Assembly: GCA_028622995.1 (NCBI GenBank)
Contig: JAJQJQ010000083.1
Location: 248,001 to 312,000 of the forward strand
DNA length: 64,000 nt
Direction of reading: 5' to 3'
DNA from: Panagrolaimus kolymaensis
Lineage: Eukaryota; Nematoda; Chromadorea; Rhabditida; Panagrolaimidae
Shown here: positions 12,542 through 25,305 of the stretch, piece after piece
How the letters are laid out: each line of letters opens with the position of its first letter
Position numbering within the stretch: the stretch's first letter is position 1
Notes under the pieces: generated by a model
Told to the model about the DNA's origin: nothing
Database searches by the model: none
The model's input: the letters and a program-made list of their open reading frames with translations, nothing else
Made by a program: the position numbers and the translations under genes

Positions 12542-15500
12542 ATGGTATCACGTGAAGTTCGAGAAAGAACAATAAAAAATTTATCTGTTTTAAAATTAAA
12601 GGATCTAGAAATATATCGGAAAGCTTTACTATTAGTAAATGAAACGGAGGTAATAATACTGAAGCTTTTTAAAAAAAATTATATATATTATAATTTATTA
12701 AACTTCGTCTAAATTTTTTAGAATGAAGTTAAAAGCCGTTTATTGGGTGCAGAATCAAGTGAAAAGAAAGCTGCCATTTTTCTTGTTGGTATGAATCTTT
12801 AATTATTTAGAATCATATTTAATATGTCGTCAATTTAATTTAACTTTTTATAGTTAGTTTATCCGCTGCAACATCAGAAATTACCACTGGGGATGAATCG
12901 GGAATGACTAAATATTTTGCTGAAGTCTTACTTGAATGTATGAAACACAGCAATGAGGAATCCATGAAACTAGCTTCTCGAGCTATTTTTTATCTTATTC
13001 AAGTTTGAGATAGTTATTTTAAATGAAAATAAAAGAAATATGTGTTTTAGACATCTAAAAGTTATGCAGTTGAAATCGCAGATTTAACCATGGCTGCTTG
13101 TGGAGAATGGTTGGATGATTCTCAAAAACCCACGGATCAACAGCGGCTATGTACATTAATAATTTTAAGAGATTTTGCATTATTTACAAGACCATATTTT
13201 TTACGTAAAGCATCATATTATTTTCAACATATATTTAAATTTATTCGTGAACATAAGGTTAGTAACATCATAATTTTCAGCAAAATGGGGAAGAAAAAGG
13301 CATATCTTAAAACTTGAAAATAGTTGACAAAAATGATATAAAAAAATAAGAATAGGAAGACAGAGTATTATTGAATGAAAAAACAAAACAAAATTCCATT
13401 TTTATTTCTTGAGTAAAAAAAATGATGACATGACCGATGATAAGCAATTGCTATACTTGGGCTAGCAATAATAGCAGCAGCATCGACAACAGCAACATTC
13501 TCACTAGTGAAAAAAAAAATCAGAGGAAAGAAAAAAATGCAAAAATGGCGACTGCGGCGCGCCTTCTTTTTTGTTTTGTTTTGAAATCAGCAAGCTTTGT
13601 TTTGGAGGCAATTAAAAGACAAATTTGGGGGCAGAGTTTTTAAAACTTATTTACAGATGAAAATAAAAATATAAATAGTGAGCTTCAATAATTTTGAAAA
13701 TAAATAAATAAAGAAAACATAAAAATCAAAAAAAAATTGCACAGTTTTGCCATTAAAAAAATCTCCGCTGCCAGGGAAAATAAAAACAGATTTCATTGTT
13801 GTTAACTTTTTAGAATCATCGACAAATAGCATGCCAATCTTTGCATGCAGCTCTAACGGTTATATCACAACGTGAACATCGGCAGAAAAATGAATGGTAT
13901 AAAGTAAGTTTCTCCAACCAGAACAGAACCACTGACTCAAACAATATAAAACTTTATTACCCTTTTTTAGAGATGCTTGGATGAAGCAAAAAAAGTTGAT
14001 GGAAATTCATCAAAAGAAGATGCAATATTATCTTCATTATTAATATATAATGAAATTTTGAGGATTGGTTGTGCTAAATCTGAATATATTCGACTTGGAA
14101 CAACCGAGGAAGAACATAATACTTTAGCTAAAACTAAATCCATTGCAAATACAAATCCTGTTTTATGGATGATGGAAGAAATAGTTCCACCCGTCGTTGA
14201 AAGTCACACGGTTCAAGCGATGATATTAGAAAATTTTAATGATATTATTAAAATTATTAATGAAGCGAGAAATTATCGGAATCCTAAAATTACTGATATT
14301 TTATTGGAATTATATCCAAGAATTGTAAGCTTTTTTAATTGGAGTCATTAACGTCAATTTTTTTAAACCACAAAAGCATTTTTAAAATGGCATATAAAAT
14401 TAAATAAAAAAGTATTAAAGACGATGGAATGCAAAAATACAAAAAAATTTGCTTCGTGACTTTGCGTCCTTGTTACTTTTTTTGGAAAACCCTCCTTTTT
14501 ATTGCTTTGATGGCAAGATAAAAAATACTCAATTTTTAGGTATCAATAAATGTTAAATCTCTTCCACTCAAAGATTTATTCATAGTTTTATTACAAGGTT
14601 CACCAAAAAATACTCAAATGCTTCAATGCATTGGACTCATATTTCGTCATGATCCAAATCATACTAAATTTATGCTTAAAGAAGTTATGGATCAAATAAT
14701 TAAACATATTATGGCTATTCGACCTAAGTAAATTTCAGCTAACTTTAAATTTATTCTAACTTTTTTGATTCGTGCGCTTCTTTTAGAAATGGTTTAAAAC
14801 CCATTGATGAACCGGTATTTAAATCCCTTTCAAATGTAATAATAGCGCATGGAGAAGATGTAAATCAAAAAGTTAAAGCATTACTTCCACAATTATTTAA
14901 TATTGGTTTAGTTGAAAGTGTAATCGAAGTTTTACATAATATTGTGAAACATCTTCAACAATTAATTCCTGAAACTCATGATGGTTTATTAGAATTATTA
15001 TATCGTACACTTATGCATCAACAAAGACCAAGTAAATTTGCTCCTCCCACTCCACCACTGATTCCAGGAAATAGTGTATTAACCATTAAATCCGATGATG
15101 TTCATACCATTCGTTTAGCTTTAAAAGCTTTGGGTGAATTTGATTTTCAAAGACATGCGTTACAAATGTTTATTAATTATCTTGCACAAGTAAGCTAAAT
15201 TTTAACTAAAAAAAACTTTTATAAAAATTTTTTTGAGAGTTTTTGCTTGAAAGAATTTGCATAATATAATTTTTTTAGGGTTATCTTCGATGTGATCAAA
15301 TTGAAATTCGTTTAGCTGCAATTGAATGTTGCGCAAAAATAGTTAAACCTTTTGTTCGAATTCATGAAAAATCAGAACTGGAAAAGAAATTTAATGTTTT
15401 TAAACTCATTCATAAAGTTTTACAAGGTTTAATCAATTTGGCTGTCGTTGATCGAGGTATGCAAACAAATTTTTAACTGACTCCCTCTAATTCTAAACAA

Positions 15501-18500
15501 CGCTTCCATGGTTTTATTTTTGGAGCTTCGTGAACAATATTTTTTTTCATGCAACAAAAAATAAAACTTTTTTCTCTCATTTTTCAGAAGTGGATGTTCG
15601 GCTTGCCGTTCTTAAAGCTTTTGTATCTAAAGATCGTGACTTTCTTTATCATCTTGCTCAAAGAGATATGTTGGATAATTTATTTATGACACTTTATGAT
15701 GAAAATCCACAAATTCAAGAAGCTGCTGTTGGGTTGCTTGGAGTTTTAGCTGAACTTAATCCTGCTTATGTTTATCCCAAATTGCGACGAGTTATTTTGG
15801 AATCCATTGGACAATTATCTAATTCTAAAATAAATAATTTGGAAGAACAATCAGCAAAATGCATTGCAGTTTTAGCTGAAACTTCACCAAAATTTGTTAT
15901 GCCTTATATGGATTCTATTTTATCTGCGCTTGAACCACATTTAAGTCATGAAAAACGAACTGTTGGAGTCACGTTTCATGTTTTAAATGCATTAAGTCAT
16001 TTAGCTTCATTGGGTGGAATGGATATTGTTAAACATTTACCATTATTATTTAAACCTTTACTTCAATATTTACAAGATTCAACAAGTTTATCAAGGCGAG
16101 AGGTAAAAATATTTTTTTCAAACACAAAAATTTTGTATTAAAATTTTGCTCAAAATTATTCCAAAAAAATTTAAAAAAATTCGTGACTATGGAAATTTAT
16201 TTTTATTTTTTAGGCATCTCTTCGAGCGATGAGTGGCTTATGCCAATCCACCGCATATGTTGTGGATCCATATCGTGAACATCCAGAATTGCTTGATGTT
16301 TTATTGAAACTTATTAAAACTGAATTAAATGTGAATATGCGACGATTAATTATTCGAACATTGGGAATTATTGGTGCATTGGATCCATACACATATAAAG
16401 TTTTTTTGGGCACCGTTTCTTCAACTCGTTCACGAACCATTGCCGTGAGTCTTCCAACTACACCAGAAAGTGATGATCCAAGACATGGTAAGTTTTTATA
16501 ATGGATACAGACAGCTCTCAAAAAAAATTTTGGTTATACCTCGGAAGAATAAAAGAATTAATTTTATTGTGAAAATTTCTGTTTTTCTAACTTTATAAAA
16601 CCTAAAATTAATTAACTTTTTTTCTTAGATATTATTCGATGGATTAATTATGAAAAATGCACATTAGAACAATTTTATCCTGCAATTACAATTGCAACTT
16701 TGATTCAAATGATGCATGATGAATCTTTGACACCTTTGCATAAACAAATTTTAAATGCTTTATGCAAAATATTTGAAGATATTCCAAAAAATAATCTTGA
16801 ACAATATGTGAGTCAAGTCTTGCCAAAACTCATCGCATTAACAGAAGTAGCAAATAAAGAATTTCGACATTTTTATCTTTTACAATTTAAACAATTAGCT
16901 CCTTTGTTTCAATTATATATGAAACCATATTTAAAAGATATTTTTAAACTTATTGCTGTAAGTTGCATTTTTTATGGGGAAAAAGTTTAAAAAAAAAGTT
17001 GTTGGTTTGTTTTAGGCAACTTGGATCGATCATCCAGAAATGCGAGGAATTGTTATTGATTTCTTAGCTGCAATTGGAAAAGCATTGGGAACAGAATTTT
17101 CTCCATTCGTCACGGATTTATGCCCATATTTGTTAGCTGTGGTACAAATGGATACATCAAAAGAAAAAAAATTAACTGAAAAAGCTTTAAATTGTGTATC
17201 CGCAATTAATCCATGCCTCGATCCACATCTTCATTTAATTGTTCCTCCAGTGATTTTTGTTATCGATGATGTTGAAAGTATTGTTAACGAGTCAATTAGA
17301 ATAATTGGAATTAAAACATTGGAAAATATTTTACATTATCATTCCATTGGTGAACGAGCGCCTATGGTGATGCAAATGTGGTTGAGAAATATAAATAATA
17401 AAAGTTTTCATGAAAATTTAATGAAAATTTTGGTTCTCATTGTTGAACAAGTAAGAATTTGCGTATTTATTTTAGTGGCTAGAAAATTTTTTTTGGTTAT
17501 AAGACTCCGCGTAAATAATTTTTTTCAACACCCTCTAAACTTTTAATTTTTAGATGTGGGGTCAATTTGTTATTTATTGTGACACAGTGTGCACTCAATT
17601 AATTAAATATAAAGTTCCTGAAACTTTGATAATAAAATATTATGATACTTTGAGGGCAGTAAATCCAGATAAAGCTGCAGCAGTTTTACAATGCATAAAT
17701 CCCGCGAGTGCAGCAAATCTCGCGGATCAACAACGACAATTAACTGAATCACAAATATCTTATGCTCCCACGAATGCTAAACGAATTCCCCTTGGTTCTA
17801 ATTCAAGTGAAAGACCATCAAAACCAAAAAATTATCAAACTTTAACAGAAGCAATGCAAATAAATCGTCGACAACAAATGATTCCACCAAAACAAGAAGG
17901 AAGAAAGGTGCTTGAAAAATCGATTCCCATTGAACATTTAAAACAAATTTGGAAGCCTCCATTAAATTCATCCATTCGAGAAGATTGGTTACTTTGGATG
18001 GATACATTGAGATTAGAATGTTTAAAAAATTCCCCAGTTAATTCATTAAATTGTTGTTCACAACTTGTTGAATCTCATCAACCTTTAGCAAAGTGAGTCT
18101 CTCATTTATGGAAAATAGCATTTTCCGTGGGATTGATAAAACTTTCTTTTCAACATACAATCTTTTTGCTTATTCAAAAAAAATGAACTCTTAAAAACCT
18201 TCTTAATTTTTTAGAGAACTTTTCCATGCAACATTTATGTCAATTTGGACTCATTTAACTGAAATCGAACAAAATAATATTGCTAAAACATTTAGTGAAG
18301 CATTAAAAATTTGTCCACACATTGAACCCATTCAAGCTATTCTAAATCTCGCAGAATTTATGGATCATTCAGAAAAAGGCCCACTTCCAGTTGATTATCC
18401 ATTATTATCTAAATCAGCTGCACAAGTTCAAGCTTATGCTAAAGCGCTTCGATATAAGGAATTAGAAATGTGGAGTCGAGCTAGCGATGGATTGGATTCA

Positions 18501-21500
18501 GATTTATCTCATACCAATGCAGTTTCAGATGATTGTCAACAAATTATAACATTTGCTAAAAAATTAAATCTTGAAGAATTAGCTTTGGGTGTAATCACTT
18601 ATGCAACGAGGCTTAAAATGGAAGTCTCCGGAAGATGGCATGAAAAATTAGGTCAATGGGATACAGCATTACAAAATTATGAAACTGAAATGACGACTAT
18701 CGAAAGTTTAACTGATTTGGATATGCTTGATTATAAACTTCGCCAAATGCGTTGTTTGGAACAATTATTTGAATGGAAAAAACTCAATGAAATTGCAACG
18801 GATTATTTATCCCGATGGAAATTGGATGATTACACGGGCGATCGAGATGCAGTGGAACGTAAACAAAAAATTTTACAAGTTTCTGCACGTGCAGCATGGG
18901 CTGCAGGAGATTTTGATAAAATGGGTGATATCACTTCCAAACTAAATGAAAATACAGTCGAAGGAGCATTTTTGCGAGCAGTGGTGGCAGTAAAAGAAGA
19001 AAATTATCCAGTCGCTATAAATTATATCAACAAAGTTAGAGATACTTTTGATTCAGAACTTACTGCCATGGCTGCGGAATCTTATGAACGTGCTTATGGA
19101 GCTATAGTGATGGCCCAACATTTAACAGAATTGGAAGAAGCAATCGAATATAAAATGATTCCAGAAAGAAGGACGCGGATTGCAGTGGTTTGGAGTCGAA
19201 GATTGCAAGGTATTTCATTGGATGTTGATCAATGGCATAAATCATTAATTACGAGGTAATGTTACAGGCGGAAACAAAAATTAAAAAAGCAGCAGAAAAA
19301 GTTTCCTCGAAAAAAAGAGTCCAAACTTGAATTTTTTTTCCTTTCAAAAACAAAGCTTTATTTTACCTATTTTAACCAAAAAAACTTTCATTCATAACGA
19401 AATTTCAATAATTCCCAAATCTGAGACTTTTATAAGTTTTAATTTTAATAACATTGCTTTTTTTAGACAACTGGTTATGTCTCGAAATGAGCTACGACCA
19501 ATGTGGATAAAATTTGCTGGTTTATGTCGAAAAAAAGGAAAACCAATAATAGCATCAAGAGTTTTAAAGGGACTTATTCCTGTTACAGAAGATTCTGAAT
19601 TACATAATATTCAACTTCCATATGAACGCCCACAATTAACTTTAGCTATTATAAAACAAGTATGGAATGATAATCATCGAAGTATCGCAATTGAGTAAGA
19701 ATTTTTTTGGGTTTTTAGAAAGTCGAGTAAATTGAAATTTTAGAAAACTTGATGCATTAACAACCCAATTAATGAAAGCCCTTCAAAGTGGTATGATTGC
19801 ACCAGAACAAATGCAACCTATAGCTCGAGTAACAGCTAAATGTTATGTTCTCCTTGGAGATTGGCAATCTTCATATGGAGTTCATGGACATAGTATTCAT
19901 TCAGCTAATCAATCTCCAACTCCATCAAGGCATCCATCAGTTTCATCTCGAATTCATACTCCAACTGGAATAAATCGAGCTTATTATCGAAATAATCAAA
20001 AAAGTGGTGATGCTAGAAGTGGTGGAAATCCAATATCATCCAATATTTTACATTATTATCAAACTGCAACAAAATTACAACATCATTGGCAAAAAGCATG
20101 GAAGAGATTAGCAATATTATATTATGATTTAGTTATGGATAAAGCAAGAGGAGATGATCCAACACAATTAATAAATCCATTTAATAATGAATATTCTAAT
20201 TTTGAAACACAATTTGGTAATCCTCCTCCTCATCAACGTCAACATAGTGGAAATAATCAACAACAGCAACAACAACAAATGATGATGATGGGTGGTGGAA
20301 TTCCTCAACATATTCATGATAATAATGAAGATTCAGCTGCTGCACCAAGAAATTTCACTGTTCCCTCAAATGAAGAACAGCAACATACAATGGAGGCAGA
20401 ATGGCCAGATCAAAATATGGGTGGCGTTTATGGAAATGAACAACACCACCAACAACAACAGTCATCGCGTCAACACCATCAAAGAAATGATCCTCCTTCG
20501 CCATCCCAATCGATAATAGTTGATTCAGAAACAATTGGAGATTATGCAAAGCGAGCTGTAAGCTGTTATTTTAAAGCCATTCAATTTTCTGAAGGTTCAT
20601 CCCTTGAAGATACTCTTCGATTATTTATGCTTTGGGTGGAACATGGAAATCGTAAAATAGTTGAAGATTGTATTAAAGAAGGAGTTAAAACAATTTCACC
20701 TGAAACTTGGCTTGAAATTGCTCCTCAACTTATCGCTCGATTGGATTTGGATGATAATGTTGGACGTTTGATTAAACAACTTATGATTGATGTGGCTAAA
20801 GCTCATCCACATGGTTTGATTTATCCATTAATTGCGGCAACAGAATCAAAAAATTCTATTCGTGCTTCAGCAGCCATAGAAATTTTATCAGTGGTTTCTG
20901 AAACTAAATTTTCCATTGTTCAACAAGGTCAAATGTTAAATAAGGAATTAATTCGATGCGCAATATTATGGCATGAAATGTGGCATGAAACTCTTGAAGA
21001 TGCATCAAAATTATATTTTCAACCTGATGGCCCTGCAAGGGATGTAAATCAAATGCTTGCATTATTAAAGCCATTGCATGAAAAATTAGAACGAGGACAT
21101 CAAACTTTGAAAGAATTTTCATTTATTCAGGTTTGTTGTCGTCGTCGTCATTTACATTTTTAGAGAAATAAAAATCTTTGTTGTTTCAGACATATTACAA
21201 AGAATTAAAAGAAGCTCACGATTGTTGTGAACGTTATCGAATAACCAATGATATAAAAGAAATTAATCAAGCTTGGGATCTTTATTATAGCGTGTTCAAA
21301 AGAATTTCCCTTCAACTTAAACAACTTAATAGCCTTGATTTAAATTATGTTGCACCAAATTTAGCTTCAGCTAAAAATCTTGATTTATGCGTTCCCGGTA
21401 CTTATGATCCCAATGGAAGGTTAATTAAAATTCAATCCATTGATCCAATTTTACATGTAATTTTATCTAAACAACGTCCAAGAAAATTAACCATGCGTGG

Positions 21501-22732
21501 CGATGATGGAAATGAATATGTTTTCTTACTTAAAGGTCATGAAGATCCAAGACAAGATGAAAGAGTGATGCAATTATTTGGTTTAATAAATTCCTTAATT
21601 TTAAAGGAACCTGATACTTGTCGAAGGGATTTAACCATTCAGGTAAGTAAAAACATGGCTTTAAAAAAACTAAAAAATGGGTTTTAGCGTTATGCAATTA
21701 TTGGGTTAAGTCAAACATCAGGTTTAATTGGTTGGGTGCCTAATTGTGATACCTTACATTCATTAATAAAAGATTATCGAGATAAACGAGGTATTCCCAT
21801 TTCGATTGAACATAATGAAATGCAACATTTATGCGCAGATTATGAAAAATTAACTCTCATGCAAAAGGTTGAAGTTTTTCGCGAAGCTTTAAGAAAAACT
21901 CAAGGCAATGATCTTCGTGATACACTTTGGATGAAATCACCCACGTAAGCTTTTGATAAATTTGAGGATTGCTAAAAATACAATAAAAAAAATGTTTGCA
22001 ATTTTAGATCTGAGGTTTGGTTTGACCGAAGAACAAATTTTACAAGATCCATGGCTTGCATGTCAATGGTTGGTTATATTCTTGGTTTGGGTGATCGACA
22101 TCCATCCAATGTAATGTTGGATCGATTAAGTGGAAAAATAGTTCACATTGATTTTGGTGATTGTTTTGAAGTTGCAATGAGGCGAGAAAAATATCCCGAA
22201 CGTGTTCCATTCCGCCTTACTCGAATGCTCATTCATGTAAGTCCACAATTACTTTAAGAAAGAAAGAATCTCTCTTCCAAAAACCCCATTTCAAACCTCC
22301 TTATTTTAGGCAATGGAAGTAACAGGCATTGAAGGAAATTATCGAATTACATGTGAACGAATTCTTCGATTAATTCGACAAAATCGTTATTCCATTCTTG
22401 CTGTACTTGAAGCATTCGTATATGATCCAGTTGTAAATTGGTTTAAAATACCTGAAACTGGTCGAGAAGCAGTTGTTGAAACTAATCGTCGTAGAAATCA
22501 ATCCATGTATGAAGTTATGGATAGTCATGTTCGAGCTAGATCTAAAGAAGCTATAGATAGAGTAAAAGATAAATTAAATGGTTATGATTTTATTCCACCT
22601 CATCATAATCCAGCTCGAGATGGAATAATAAAAGAAATGGATATTCGTACTCACGTTGATCGACTTATTGAACAAGCTACATTAGCAGAAAATCTATGCC
22701 AATGTTATATTGGTTGGTGTCCATTTTGGTAA
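12542..22732 (+). CDS. let-363: TOR serine/threonine kinase (mTOR orthologue)
   Basis: Catalytic core of TORC1/TORC2, the nutrient-sensing PI3K-related kinase. 21 exons sum to 2618 codons (2617 residues): 12542-12649, 12722-12788, 12854-13002, 13051-13257, 13814-13903, 13971-14324, 14540-14727, 14787-15189, 15279-15456, 15588-16102, 16214-16487, 16629-16957, 17016-17450, 17554-18092, 18215-19255, 19467-19694, 19744-21130, 21190-21642, 21688-21944, 22008-22236, 22310-22732. The N-terminal two thirds are HEAT repeats, then FAT. The FRB domain reads [18 protein letters not shown] and [11 protein letters not shown]; the rapamycin-contact Ser (about 2123) and Trp (about 2193) are kept. The kinase domain has [19 protein letters not shown] and HIDFGD. 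FATC ends in CYIGWCPFW. An unusual Gln/His/Met-rich insert sits in FAT (20221-20530). Introns are mostly 45-140 bp; intron 4 (13258-13813) is the longest. Confidence 0.97.
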
Positions 22733-22832
22733 AACAAAAAAACAGACAAAATATTTATAAAAAAAAAGTACCAATTATTACTCTTCAAGGAAGTATACCA
22801 TTATGTACATAATTTTGCTTTTTTTAAACCCT

Positions 22833-22851
22833 AATAAATACCTTTAATAAA
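22833..22851 (+). terminator. polyadenylation signals of the TOR gene
   Basis: AATAAA occurs at 22833 and 22846, about 100 nt after the stop. The next gene starts 465 nt further on in the same direction. That spacing would allow either an independent promoter or an operon; the sequence does not decide. Confidence 0.45.
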
Positions 22852-23315
22852 ATTATTGTTGTTGCTACAGTTTCATCATCATCAATGTGGAGTTTATTCC
22901 ACGGCAAAATAAAAATATGGAATTGAACGAAAAGTAAATTCAAGCAAACCATTCATTTCACATCCATGCAATCCAAAATGGATTACTGCTTGATTGGTTT
23001 ATAACATTTTGCGTGAAAAAGGTACATATTCATCTTTTGTTAAATTTCAATTTGGATGGACACATTTAATTTTTTAACAATAAAAATGACGAAATAATAT
23101 TTTTGGTAAACCTCTTTCCTCTAAAATTCCAAACAAAAATATGTTCTAACATATTAATGGCAAAAAGTCCTATAATAAATTTTGTTGTGAAACCATTTTT
23201 TCATTCTTCTCTCATATTTTTTGCTTGAAGTTCATCTTATTTTTTTCATAGAAAACTTTGCCATTTTTTTCAATCGAATTTTCTTCAACGCTGCTTTTAT
23301 TTTCAAGCAATAATA

Positions 23316-25256
23316 ATGGCAAATTCTCCTTCATCTGATACTAGAAAGAGACGAAATGATAGTCCTGAGGATCGTGGAAAATCCAAGAAATCAAGAAGAA
23401 GACGAAGCAGAAGTCGGAGCAATGAACGTGAAAGAAGTCGACGCCATGATGATAGAAGAAAAGATGATAAAGATCGCAGCCGTGGTGACAGAAAGAAGGA
23501 AAAGGAAAGAAGCAGCAAAAGGTTAGTTACACTTTGTTTTACCTTTGATTTTTAAACATAACTAAACGCGATTTCGTTTTTAGCAGTCATATTGTCAAAA
23601 ATGAACGAAATGATTCTCCTGTTCCATCAAGGCCTACGATGACTGAAGAAGAAGCAAGAATAACTTTACAAGCAAAGTTACAAGCACAAAAAGCTGCAGA
23701 AGAACTCAAACAAAAGCGGATTGGTATTTCTTCTGGTCAACCTGCTCCTCCAGCACGAGTCAACAAAAGCTTGAATCCTATGGAAGCTGCTGCATTCATC
23801 GATCTTCAAGTCAATAAGTATCAAGAATTGAAGAATAAGATTGCCAAAGCTTCAAATTTGTTAGCAACGATCAAACCGCCAATAGAAGAAGAAAATCAAC
23901 CTAAAATTGAATTATCAAAAACTACACCTGAACCTGAGAAGCGTGAAATCAAAGTGGAAGAAGATGATGCTGGTATCATTGATCCACGTCTCCAAATGAA
24001 AGGTCCTGAAAGAGGAAGAAGAGCAACGTTCAAATTTGTTAAAGAAGGTGAATATCAAAAGCAAGCAAACATTCAACGGAAGACGGCTCAACTTCACATT
24101 CTTCAAGCTGGAATCGAAACCGTGGCAAAACAAACTGGTATTTCAACGGCAGTAAAGTTGGCTCTTGTTACTCCTGATGTTGATCAAGGTGCTTCAAACT
24201 ATTTACCTTCAATCGAATGGTGGGATGAACTTGTGCTTCAAAAGAAAACTTATGATATTCCTTCTCATGATCTTCCTACTGATGAACGCTATGCTACGAT
24301 TACTCGTTTGATTGAACATCCTATTGAATCCAAAGCTGCTAATGAACCTGTCGTACCACAAGTTTTGAAAGTTTATCTAACCAAAAAAGAAAGAAAGAAG
24401 TTACGTCGTCAGAATCGTCGCGAAGTACTGAAAGAAGAAGCTGAAAAGGTGAGACTTGGTTTAAAACCACCACCTGAACCGAAAGTGAAGATTGGAAACT
24501 TGATGAGAGTGCTTGGTACTGATGCAATTCAAGATCCTACAAAGATGGAAGCTCATGTTCGTGAACAAATGGCTGCAAGAATGAAGAAACATTTAGTGAG
24601 TTTTTTTGTTTTTGTTTGGTTACTATTACATATCTTATATCCATTCATTTTTTAGAAAGCAAATGCTGATCGACAACTTACAAAAGAAGAACGCTCGGAT
24701 AAGAAACGACGCAAAATTGCTGAAGATACTAGTCTTAACGTTCATGTTTCAATTTATCGTCTCAAATCTCTTGCTCATCCAGCCAAAAAGTTCAAAGTTG
24801 AAACGAATGCAAAGCAATTGGGCTTGACTGGGCTAATGGCTATTTACAAAGATATCAATTTGGTGGTCGTTGAAGGAGGTTTGTTTTTGACTTTCTTTTT
24901 TTGGTTTTTCTCTCTCATTAATCTTACCATTTTTAGGACCTAAACAACAGAAGTTTTACAAGAATCTTATGCTTAATCGTATAAAATGGTCAGAAGAAAT
25001 TGTGGGACAAGAGAAAAAGAAGAAAATTGCTGGTGATGACGAAGAAGAAAATGATGATGAAACTTCTCCAAAGAATTACAATGAATGTCAGCTCGTATGG
25101 GAAGGAATAGTAGGCAATCGAGCCTTCAATGATTTTCGTATTCACATCTTACAATCTCCAAAAGAAGTCCGACAACTCCTCGAACGCCATCGTGTTTCAC
25201 ATTATTGGGATCATGCTTACAGTACTTCGGTATTGTTAGCTGACGACCAAGAATAA
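23316..25256 (+). CDS. PRPF3: U4/U6 small nuclear ribonucleoprotein Prp3
   Basis: Core protein of the U4/U6 di-snRNP, needed to assemble the U4/U6.U5 tri-snRNP for pre-mRNA splicing in the nucleus. Four exons: 23316-23520, 23584-24595, 24656-24878, 24937-25256. The N-terminus is an Arg/Ser/Lys-rich low-complexity segment. The central part has GIIDPRLQ, FKFVKEGEYQKQA and SNYLPSIEWWDE, then VYLTKKERKKLRRQNRRE and VRLGLKPPPEPKVKIGNLMRV, the Prp3 family signature. The C-terminal domain holds LNRIKWSEE, CQLVWEGIV and HYWDHAYS, the U4/U6-binding region (DUF1115/Prp3 C-terminal fold). The N-terminal PWI domain of the human protein is not visible. A TTTTCAAG acceptor-like site about 10 nt before the ATG may be a trans-splice site. 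AATAAA at 25300 follows the stop. Confidence 0.95.
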
Positions 25257-25305
25257 CTTTTTATTTGTATTTGTTATGATATTTCTTTGTTTTTATGTTA
25301 ATAAA

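Noticed and set aside
22732..23316. TOR and Prp3 as a trans-spliced operon
   Set aside because: Same direction, but about 580 bp apart with polyadenylation signals between; no clear SL2-type element seen, so not claimed.
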